This document shows positions 51,782-60,666 of a stretch of 64,000 nt of DNA, piece after piece. Origin of the DNA: CAZQFV01 sp964592645 (lineage in GTDB: Bacteria > Chloroflexota > Chloroflexia > DTKN01); NCBI GenBank assembly GCA_964592645.1, contig CAZQFV010000001.1, positions 228,978 to 292,977 on the forward strand, written 5' to 3'. The notes below the pieces were generated by a model. The model saw only the letters and a list, made by a program, of their open reading frames with translations. It was not told where the DNA came from and did not search any database. Made by a program: the position numbers and the translations under genes. Within the stretch, counting starts at the first letter, position 1; each line of letters starts with the position of its first letter.

Positions 51782-53578
51782 ATGCCGAAACGTAGCGCGC
51801 TCGCCGCGACCCTGCTGGTCCTGCTGATCGCGACCGCCTGTGCTCCTACCGTCGGCCGCTTCGAGTCCCCCCCGGTGGAGGAGTCTCCCCGGGCGGCCAT
51901 GTCCGCCGTGCCGGCCCCCACGGCCGGCACCACCTACTACGTGCGCCCCGACGGCGGCACCGCCGACCAGTGCACCGGCCTGGTAGACGCTCCCTATCCC
52001 GGCAGCGGCACGGGCCGGCCCTGCGCCTGGGCCCACCCTTTTTGGGCTCTGGACGGCGCCTGGCAGTGGCGTCTCCAGGGAGGCGACACCCTGATCATCT
52101 CCGGCGACCATATGCTGGGCTACGGCGCCCCCAACGCCGTCGAGGACTATTGTTCGGTAGACTACCCCTGGGGCTGTCACCTGCCCCCCTTGCCCTCCGG
52201 CCCCAACCCGCAGAACCCCACCCGACTCTTGGGCGCCGGCTGGGATGCGGGCTGCCCCCACCCTCCGCAACTGTGGGGGACCGAGCGGGCCGAGTGGCTC
52301 ATCGACCTCACCGGCACCTCCAACGCTATGGTGGCTTGCCTGGAGCTGACCGATCATTCCGGTTGTGCCATGGACCACTGCGACGCGGGGGTGGTTTGCA
52401 AGCGCGATAACTACCCGTACGGCGAGTATGCCGACTACGGCATCCTGGCCACCGACGCCGACCACATCGTCCTGCGCGACCTCAACATCCACGGTTTGGG
52501 CAACGGCGGCATCCTGGCCGCCCGGATAACCGATTGGACCGTGGAGAACGTGCGCCTAGGCAGCAACGGTCAGGTCGGTTGGAACGGCGACGTGGGCGAG
52601 GACAGTTCCAACGGCGGTACCCTGACCTTTCGGCGGCTCACCGTGGAATGGAACGGCTGCCCGGAGACGTACCCCGGGCAGCAGCCTGCCCATTGTTGGG
52701 CCCAGGAGTTGTGCGGTGGCTATGGTGACGGCTTCGGTGTAGCCCGCTCGGACGGGCATTGGGTGTTCGAGGATTCGCTCTTTCGCTATAACACTTCCGA
52801 CGGGCTGGACCTGCTCTACGTCGGCGTGGACCACCCCGACGCCCTGGTGGAGCTCCACAGGTGCATCGCCTACGGCAACGCCGGCAATCAGTTCAAGATC
52901 GGCGGCCGCTCGCGGCTGGTCAACTCCCTGGCCGTCGGCAACTGCGCCTACTTCTACGGCCGGCCCTTTGCCGGAGATATGGGCCCTCTGGACAGCGGCA
53001 ACCACTGCCGGGCCGGCGGGGCGGCGATCTCCATCAATTTGCCGCAGGGCCGCGACGCGTACATCGTCAACTGCACGATCGCCGGCGCGGGTTGGGCACT
53101 GGCAGAGCTACAGTGCAACGACCTGGACTTTCCGGACCAGCCGCCCTGCAACGGCACGGAACGGGTCTACCTGCAAAACAGCGTCTTTCGCGGCTACCAG
53201 GTGGTCTACCTGGATTATCCCCGCCTGGCCGATTTCATCGGCGACGGCGACCCCTACGGATTTACCACGGCTGCTACGGTGGACTACAACGTGATCTACG
53301 ACGCCGAGATTTCCAGCCCCACCGGGACCCACGACCTTTTGCAGGACCCGCTCTTCGTCGGCGACGATATCGCTGCCCCGGACGCGCACCTGCGGGCCGG
53401 TAGCCCGGCCCTGGACAACGGCCTGCCCGTGGGGGAACTGGGTGGATTGGTGCCGGCCGACGACCTGGACGGCCTTCCCCGGCCGGCCGGCGGCGGCGTG
53501 GACCGCGGCGCCTATGAACGCCGGGAACCGACGGCCTGGGCCTACCTGCCGCTGGTCATGTGGGCCGGCCCACAGTGA
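51782..53578 (+). CDS. Exported parallel beta-helix protein, probable lipoprotein
   Basis: Protein of 598 residues. Basic start, hydrophobic core and LLIATAC at about 14-20 suggest a lipoprotein signal. After a Pro-rich linker, TTYYVRPDGGTADQCTG opens a right-handed parallel beta-helix, with rungs such as ADHIVLRDLNIHGLGNGGI, HWVFEDSLFRYNTSDGLDLL and AYIVNCTIAGAGW. The C-terminal DLDGLPRPAGGGVDRGAYER is the usual closing motif of such proteins, and the last residues read AYLPLVMWAGPQ. Many Cys pairs suit an extracellular location. It may bind or cut polysaccharide; no catalytic site is clear. ATG at 51782 follows AAAGGA. Confidence 0.84.
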   Translation: MPKRSALAATLLVLLIATACAPTVGRFESPPVEESPRAAMSAVPAPTAGTTYYVRPDGGTADQCTGLVDAPYPGSGTGRPCAWAHPFWALDGAWQWRLQGGDTLIISGDHMLGYGAPNAVEDYCSVDYPWGCHLPPLPSGPNPQNPTRLLGAGWDAGCPHPPQLWGTERAEWLIDLTGTSNAMVACLELTDHSGCAMDHCDAGVVCKRDNYPYGEYADYGILATDADHIVLRDLNIHGLGNGGILAARITDWTVENVRLGSNGQVGWNGDVGEDSSNGGTLTFRRLTVEWNGCPETYPGQQPAHCWAQELCGGYGDGFGVARSDGHWVFEDSLFRYNTSDGLDLLYVGVDHPDALVELHRCIAYGNAGNQFKIGGRSRLVNSLAVGNCAYFYGRPFAGDMGPLDSGNHCRAGGAAISINLPQGRDAYIVNCTIAGAGWALAELQCNDLDFPDQPPCNGTERVYLQNSVFRGYQVVYLDYPRLADFIGDGDPYGFTTAATVDYNVIYDAEISSPTGTHDLLQDPLFVGDDIAAPDAHLRAGSPALDNGLPVGELGGLVPADDLDGLPRPAGGGVDRGAYERREPTAWAYLPLVMWAGPQ

Positions 53579-53613
53579 GGCAAGGGTAGGCCCGCTTTCC
53601 GGCTGAAGGGTAC

Positions 53614-53642
53614 GGACCGTCGCGCCCAAGGGCGGACGGTCC
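53614..53642. terminator. Convergent terminator-like hairpin
   Basis: GGACCGTC (53614-53621) with GACGGTCC (53635-53642), extended inward by CGCCC/GGGCG around an AA loop, with one unpaired G. It lies between the ends of two converging genes and could serve both strands. No U-run is seen. Confidence 0.7.
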
Positions 53643-53677
53643 GACGAGCGATCGCGAAATCGAGGAGCAGGACGCCC

Positions 53678-55330
53678 CTATAGCCGATATAGCTCCACCC
53701 GTTGGCGCAACTCTCCCGCCAGTTCGTTCAGTCTTTGGGCGGCATGCTCGATCTGGCGGGTGCCGGCTACACCCTGGGAGGCCGCCTGTTGAATGTTGTG
53801 CATCGCCTGGGCAATCTGCTCCATCCCCGTCACCTGTTGCTCGGCTGCGGCGGCGATCTGCTGCGCCGCCTGGGCCGATTCGGTCACGCTATCGGCCAGC
53901 CGTTGTAGCGCCTCCCCGGCCTTGCCGGCTACGCGAACTCCGGCATCGGCCCCCTTCATCCCCTCCTCGGTGAGCATCACCGCCGTGTTCACGCCCCGCT
54001 GGATCTCGGTGAGGATCTCTTTGACCTGTATCGTGGCCTGCCGGCTCTGCTCGGCCAGGGCACGCACCTCGCTGGCTACCACGGCAAACCCATGGCCGGC
54101 CTCGCCGGCCCGCGCTGCCTCCACGGCGGCGTTCAGGGCCAGCATATTGGACTGCGCGGCAATGTCGCCGACGGCGCTGACGATCGCACCGATGGCCTGG
54201 GCCTGTTCCGAGAGGGCCAGGATGCCGCCGGCGATCGTCTCTACCTTGCGCTTGACGCTGCCCATGCTGGAGATAGTGTCGGCGACGGCCTGTTGGCCGG
54301 CCTGGGAGACTTCTGCCGTGCGCCGGGCAGCGCCGACTACCCCGGCGGCCCGCTGCGCCGTCTGCTGGGCGATGGCCCGGACCTCGTCGATCGTGCTCGA
54401 GGTCTGGGCGATGGCCGCGGACTGCTCGGCAGTCCCCGCCGCCTGCTGCGTGGTCGTGGTCAGGATCTCGGCCGAGGCCGAAGATAGGTTCTCTGCCCCC
54501 TCCCGAACCTGGCTGGCGATGCGCTGCAGGTTGGCGATCGTCTCGTTGAGGCTGCGCCCCAACTCGGCAAAGGGGTCATCCTGGCTCCGCTCGTATATCG
54601 GTACACGCATGGTCAGGTTACCCTGGGCAACATCGGCCATGGCAGTCTTGAACTGTTCGACGATGCGCAGCAGAAACTCGCGCTGCTCCTTTTCCGTATC
54701 GGCGCGGCGGGCCAGTTCCTGGGACGACACCTGGGCCCGCTCGAACTGCATTTCCTGCCCCAGCACGATGGTGCGCATGAGTATGGACACAATGGCTATG
54801 GCCAGAAGAGAAAAAAGGGCCACCGCGATAACGCTGGCCTGCGGGGAAAGGCGGGCCTGCGTGAACCAGTTCTGCGCCACCGTCAGCGACAGAACGGTGC
54901 CGCCGAGGAAGGCCAGGCCACAAACCCCGCTCACCAGGCGGCCTGGCCGATCGCCCAAGAGTAGGAAACCCAAAACCGGCAGGATGGAGAAGGCGATGCT
55001 GGCTGCCGGAAATATATCGGGAAGCAGGAGCACGTCCAAAACGATCAGCACCGCCAAGGCGCCGATGAGGAGGTAGAAACCGACGACGGCCCGGCCACGG
55101 CGCTGCAAGACGGGGTAGAGGATGCTGGCTATCAAGAGGAGCGAGACGACGGAAGACAGCATCGGCAACTGGATGTAGGGCGGGAAAATCAGCCAGACGA
55201 CGAACAGCGAGACGATCACCAGGATAGAGGCCCCGGTCATCAACCGGCTTACGACCAGAGCGAACTGGGCCCGCCGGGCCAGGAGAATATCTTGGATTGC
55301 ACGCTGTTCCTGATCGGTAGATCGTTCCAT
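53678..55330 (-). CDS. Methyl-accepting chemotaxis-type receptor
   Basis: Protein of 550 residues. Six or seven hydrophobic helices fill residues 25-190 with almost no outside domain. A HAMP-like linker comes next (about 215-270, VAQGNLTMRVPIYERSQDDPF). The signalling domain has the hairpin tip GDIAAQSNMLALNAAVEAARAGEAGHGFAVVASEVRALAEQSR. It should talk to CheA/CheW, or act in another MCP-type output; no che genes are in the window. The integral sensor may respond to membrane state or a lipophilic signal (inference). ATG at 55330 has AGGAGGG upstream and a consensus-like promoter. Confidence 0.93.
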   Translation of the reverse strand: MERSTDQEQRAIQDILLARRAQFALVVSRLMTGASILVIVSLFVVWLIFPPYIQLPMLSSVVSLLLIASILYPVLQRRGRAVVGFYLLIGALAVLIVLDVLLLPDIFPAASIAFSILPVLGFLLLGDRPGRLVSGVCGLAFLGGTVLSLTVAQNWFTQARLSPQASVIAVALFSLLAIAIVSILMRTIVLGQEMQFERAQVSSQELARRADTEKEQREFLLRIVEQFKTAMADVAQGNLTMRVPIYERSQDDPFAELGRSLNETIANLQRIASQVREGAENLSSASAEILTTTTQQAAGTAEQSAAIAQTSSTIDEVRAIAQQTAQRAAGVVGAARRTAEVSQAGQQAVADTISSMGSVKRKVETIAGGILALSEQAQAIGAIVSAVGDIAAQSNMLALNAAVEAARAGEAGHGFAVVASEVRALAEQSRQATIQVKEILTEIQRGVNTAVMLTEEGMKGADAGVRVAGKAGEALQRLADSVTESAQAAQQIAAAAEQQVTGMEQIAQAMHNIQQAASQGVAGTRQIEHAAQRLNELAGELRQRVELYRL

Positions 55331-55672
55331 AGTCCCTCCTTGACCGTATTATCCCCGACGGCCGCCTAATGGGGACGATCTTGTTGGGCCGTACGTTCAC
55401 TATAGTCGAGATTATGCCAGCGAAATGCCTAGTTGTCAAGCCGGGCCGGCCGAGGGCGGCGTGGACGCTGGAGCAGGTGCGGTAGGTCTTCCATACGGAG
55501 GGTCGCCAGGTCGCGCTGCAGATCGAGCGGGCAAGGACCTCTCGGCCGCTGAAACCTGCAGCCGCACTGATCCGAAACTACCGGTGGCGGGCTAGCTAAA
55601 GTTGATGGCTTGGAACGGCAAAGACGTCCAAGAATGGACGAAAAGGCCCCGCAAAACCATGGCGGTCGGGTA
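55331..55672. other. Interval between receptor and importer operon
   Basis: Holds the receptor promoter (55411-55439). Near the importer end is a small CGTCC/GGACG hairpin (55625-55640) which, on the minus strand, is followed by TCTTT and could weakly end the importer transcript. Nothing else is recognised. Confidence 0.45.
55411..55439 (-). promoter_or_regulatory. Promoter for the chemotaxis-type receptor
   Basis: On the minus strand: TTGACA (55439-55434), a 17-bp spacer and CATAAT (55416-55411), about 80 bp before the start codon. Confidence 0.75.
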
Positions 55673-56404
<732 letters not shown>

Positions 56405-56414
56405 CGTTGCCTCC

Positions 56415-57809
56415 TCACGTCGCCCGGACCACATAGGTGCCGGCCAGCTTATCGTGCCAACCCTGCCCGTAGCGGTCCCACTGGCAGGTGAGGTAGCCGA
56501 TAAAGCCGCCCAGGGGGAACAGGAACAGCAGGTAGGACCACCAGGGGATGGCCGCCCAGGCATCGGCACTGGCGAGGGCCTCCTGGCTCAGCGGCACCCC
56601 CCAGATGATGCCCCAGGCGACCAGCGGGCCCAGCGTGATCACGAAGGGGACGAGCCGCAGCAGCGCCCGCTCCAGGGTGGGATGGCGGTCGTCGGGGCCG
56701 ATCAGCCGGACGCCCACAGCCATCTTGCCCGGCGTCTGGCCGGAGCGCACCCAGAAGAGCAGGAAGTAGAGCAGCGCGACGACGATAAAGGTCGCCGGCC
56801 GCGCCACGGCCACGGTGGAGGTGACGACGGCCAGGCTGTCCGCGGAGAGGAAGCGGCCGGCCAATCCCAGCCCCAGGTCGAAGAGGCCGCCGATGACCAT
56901 CCAGATCACGTAGAGGACGATGGCATCGACGATGTAGGAGGCCAGGCGCTGCATAAAGGCCGGCGGCCCTTCCTCCTTGGCCTCCACCGCCATACCGCGC
57001 TCGATGTAGAAGACGACGCGCGAAAAGATCAGCGTCATCAGCAGGTAAACGACGGCCACCATCGTGTAGGTTTCAAAGTACTGGAAGGTGCGCGAGGCGT
57101 ACTCGCGGCCGCGCCGCAGCAGGTCGGAGATGGCCAGGACGGAAACCAGCGACGAGTCCTTCAAGAGGGCGATGAACTCGTTGCCGATGGGCGGCAGGAC
57201 GACGCGGATGGCCTGCGGCAGGATGACGTGGCGCATGGCCTGCCCGGCGCGCATGCCCAGCGACCGGGCCGCCTCCCACTGGCCCTTGGGGATCGATTGG
57301 ATGCCGGCGCGAAAGATCTCCCCGATGTAGGCCCCGTAGCAGACGGCCAGGCCGATGATCGCCGATGGGTAGGGCCCCAGGACGACGATCCGCGACAGGG
57401 CGTAATAGATCCAGAAGAGCTGCGCCAGCAGCGGGATGCCGCGGATCACCTCGACGTAGAGCGAGGCGATGCCGTTGATGACCGGGTTCTTGGAGGTGCG
57501 CCCCAGGCCGGCCAGCAGGCCGATCACCAGGGCCACGCCGATGGAGATGATGGTGATCTGGATGGTGCGCAGGATGCCGTCGGGGATAAAGGCCAGGATG
57601 CGGCGGTACGAATCCGGGAAGAGGATGGTCAGGGTGGGGATGAGGATCAGGGTTACGATGATCGCCGCCCACCAGGCGACGAACATGCTGCGTTCCCGGG
57701 GAATCTGCGCCCCGTCGGTGACGACGACGCGGGGAGGACGGTCAGGATGAATCCGGCTCTCGATCTTTTCGATTTCTGCGCCAGGGGCGCATTTCTCACC
57801 ACCCGCCAT
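56415..57809 (-). CDS. Polar amino-acid ABC permease fused to an RDD domain
   Basis: Protein of 464 residues, about twice the normal permease length. Residues about 45-275 are a His/Glu/Gln/Arg-type permease: GILRTIQITIISIGVALVIG, EVIRGIPLLAQLFW and the ATPase-coupling loop EAARSLGMRAGQAMRHVILPQA. Residues about 284-464 form an RDD domain with further membrane helices: FMQRLASYIVDAIVL with the Arg and Asp, SGQTPGKMAVGVRLI, and GWHDKLAGTYVV. RDD domains are of unknown, perhaps ion-related, function. The frame is continuous, so this is a true fusion unless an assembly error is hidden. ATG at 57809 follows GAGGAGGG. Confidence 0.92.
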   Translation of the reverse strand: MAGGEKCAPGAEIEKIESRIHPDRPPRVVVTDGAQIPRERSMFVAWWAAIIVTLILIPTLTILFPDSYRRILAFIPDGILRTIQITIISIGVALVIGLLAGLGRTSKNPVINGIASLYVEVIRGIPLLAQLFWIYYALSRIVVLGPYPSAIIGLAVCYGAYIGEIFRAGIQSIPKGQWEAARSLGMRAGQAMRHVILPQAIRVVLPPIGNEFIALLKDSSLVSVLAISDLLRRGREYASRTFQYFETYTMVAVVYLLMTLIFSRVVFYIERGMAVEAKEEGPPAFMQRLASYIVDAIVLYVIWMVIGGLFDLGLGLAGRFLSADSLAVVTSTVAVARPATFIVVALLYFLLFWVRSGQTPGKMAVGVRLIGPDDRHPTLERALLRLVPFVITLGPLVAWGIIWGVPLSQEALASADAWAAIPWWSYLLFLFPLGGFIGYLTCQWDRYGQGWHDKLAGTYVVRAT

Positions 57810-57876
57810 GGACCCTCCTCGGGTTGGTTGGTGCGCGGGGACGTGGCGGCCCCACGTCCCCGCGCACGGGGTCAAT

Positions 57877-58635
57877 TTATTTTCCGGCGAGGCCCCACTT
57901 GGCCATCAGCTGCTTGTCGGTGCCCGCCGCCTGGACCTTGGCCAGGCCGGCGTTGATCTTGGCCAGCACCTCGGTGTCGCCCTTCTTGACCATGATGCCA
58001 TAGTACTCCTCGGTGAACGCCCCCCCGACGAGCTTGATCTGGTCCTTGTACTGCACGCCGGCATAGTCGGCGGCCACCGGGGTGTCGCAGACTACGGCGT
58101 CCACGCGGCCGGCGATCAGGTCCTCGAAGGCGAAGCCGATCTCGTCGTACTCCTTCAGCACAGCGCCGACGATCTCTTGCACCGCCATGGCCCCCGTGGT
58201 GCCGATCTGCGCCCCCACCGTCTTGCCGACAAGGTCGGCCGAGCCCTTGATATCGGTGTTCGAGGCCAACACGACGACGATCTGGCCGGCGTTGATGTAC
58301 GGGTTGGAGAAGTCGAACTCCTTCTGGCGCTCCTCGGTGATGGTCACCGAGGAGATCACGGCGTCGTACTCGCCCGCGGCCAGGCCGGCAAAGATGCCGT
58401 CCCAGGCCACGTTGCGGAACTCGACCTCGAAGCCGCCCTCTTTGGCGATAGCCTTCATCAGGTCGATGTCAAAGCCGACAAACTCCTTGGTATTTTCGTC
58501 GACCATCTCCATCGGCGGCCAGGTGGCGTCGGTGGCGACGACGTACTTGGGCAGCTTCGCCGCCGGCGTGGGGCCGCAGGCGGCGAGCGGGATCAACAGG
58601 ACCAGGGCCAGGACAGCGAACAGCGCGCGTTTCAT
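57877..58635 (-). CDS. Polar amino-acid ABC importer, substrate-binding lipoprotein
   Basis: Protein of 252 residues of the SBP_bac_3 family. Lipobox LIPLAAC with Cys20, then the mature domain: YVVATDATWPPMEMVDENTKE, FVGFDIDLMKAIA, VISSVTITEERQKEFDFSNPY (the amino-acid-binding loop) and VGAQIGTTG. It should sit outside the membrane and deliver a polar amino acid to the permease. Exact ligand unknown. ATG at 58635 is behind GAGGAGG, and a promoter lies at 58725-58753. First gene of the three-gene operon. Confidence 0.95.
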   Translation of the reverse strand: MKRALFAVLALVLLIPLAACGPTPAAKLPKYVVATDATWPPMEMVDENTKEFVGFDIDLMKAIAKEGGFEVEFRNVAWDGIFAGLAAGEYDAVISSVTITEERQKEFDFSNPYINAGQIVVVLASNTDIKGSADLVGKTVGAQIGTTGAMAVQEIVGAVLKEYDEIGFAFEDLIAGRVDAVVCDTPVAADYAGVQYKDQIKLVGGAFTEEYYGIMVKKGDTEVLAKINAGLAKVQAAGTDKQLMAKWGLAGK

Positions 58636-58724
58636 CTTTTTTCCTCCTCGAGAGATATCTGCGTTCGATCTCGGTCGGGAACAGACGGGCGATCTTCACC
58701 TCCTTTGTCGAAATGAACAGCTGT

Positions 58725-58753
58725 AAGATAGCGTAAATCGGGGCGCTTGTCAA
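58725..58753 (-). promoter_or_regulatory. Promoter of the polar amino-acid importer operon
   Basis: On the minus strand: TTGACA (58753-58748), a 17-bp spacer and TATCTT (58730-58725), about 90 bp before the binding-protein start. Confidence 0.75.
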
Positions 58754-58772
58754 GTGGGAGGTTACAAGTGGT

Positions 58773-58820
58773 GGGGATTGGAGGTTGGGTATCGGGGCCT
58801 CGCTTTGGAACCCAATCCCC
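58773..58820 (-). terminator. Hairpin after livF, related to the dispersed repeat
   Basis: GGGGATTGG (58773-58781) pairs with CCAATCCCC (58812-58820), immediately after the livF stop on the minus strand. The wording (GATTGGGG, GGGTATCGGGG, CCCAATCCCCAATC) resembles the edges of the repeat copies at 5811 and 9298. It may separate the Liv operon from the next one. Confidence 0.5.
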
Positions 58821-58822
58821 AA

Positions 58823-59535
<713 letters not shown>

Positions 59536-59536
<1 letters not shown>

Positions 59537-60663
59537 CAGGCCACCCCCTTTTTGCCCAGGTAGGCCTCAATCACGCGCGGATCCCGCTGAACGTCGGCGC
59601 AGGTGCCCTCGCAGATCTTGATCCCATAGTCCAACACCGTCACCTGGTCGGAGATGCCCATCACCACGCGCATGTCGTGCTCGATGAGAAAGATGGTGAT
59701 GCCCAGCTCGTCGCGCAGGCGGCGGATGAAGTGGATCATCTCCTCGGTCTCGGCGGGGTTCATCCCGGCGGTGGGCTCGTCGAGCAGCAGGAGCCGGGGC
59801 TCGCTGGCCAGGGCCCGGGCTACCTCCAGGCGGCGCTGGTCGCCGTAGGGCAGGTTGCGGGCCAGGAGGTCCCCCTTGCCGCTCAGCCCGACGAAGCTCA
59901 AGAGCTCGGTAGCCCGGCGCAGGGCGCGCTTCTCCTCCTCCGCCGAGGTCACCGCGCGGCCCTGGGCGCCGTCCCAGAGGCGCGAGGCCACGGCGTACAG
60001 GAGGGGCGGGTAGAGCACCAGGACCAGCAGCAAGCCCACCGCCACCAGCACCCGCCCGACACTGGGGGCGTGGAGGATCCAGCGGACCAGGTAGACGAGG
60101 CCCCCGATCCACAGGGCCGCGGTCAGGAGGCCGGCCAACGCCAGGACGGCGCTCATCCCGAACGTGACGACGAGCGGGCGAGGCTGCCCGGCCTCCCCGG
60201 CCGGCCGCAACAGCAGCCCCACGAACAGCGTGCCCAGGAGCAGCAGGATGGGCAGGAAAACGGCCAACTCCAGCCAGCGCCGCCTATCCGACTGCGGCCC
60301 GTGCGGCAGCCAACGGAATACCGCTTCCACCAGGCCGGATTTCAGATGGGGGTGCTCCCCGGTGAGGATATTCTCCAGGGTCGTCATGTTGTGGAACAGG
60401 CGGATGTTCTGGTAGGTGCGGGCGATGCCCAGCCGGGTGATCTGGTCCGGCCGCAGGTCGCGCAGCGGCGTGCCGGCGAAGTAGAGCGTGCCCTCCTCCG
60501 GCCGGTAGGCCCCGGTGATGCAGTTGAAGAAGGTGGTCTTGCCGGCTCCGTTGGGCCCGATCAGGCTGACGATGCTCCGCTCCGGCACCACCAGGTCCAC
60601 CTTGTTGACGGCGACCAGGCCCCCGAAGCGCTTGGTGACGCCCCTGGCTTCCAGGATGTTCAC
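59536..60663 (-). CDS. livG: LivG-type ATPase with a membrane-helix insertion
   Basis: Protein of 375 residues; LivG is normally about 255. Residues 1-120 are standard: Walker A GPNGAGKT (36-43), Q-loop ARTYQNIRLFHNMTTLENIL, then HPHLKSGL. Residues about 122-238 are extra and hydrophobic, with three or four membrane-type helices (about 130-153, 163-197, 202-227). From about 240 the LivG sequence resumes: EEEKRALRRATELLSFVGL, signature LPYGDQRRLEVARAL (271-285), Walker B LLLLDEPTAGMNP, and H-loop IEHDM. All ATPase motifs are intact and in frame. The insertion lies in the helical subdomain, which normally contacts the permease. ATG at 60663 lies 3 nt after the livM stop. Confidence 0.93.
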
Positions 60664-60666
60664 GGA

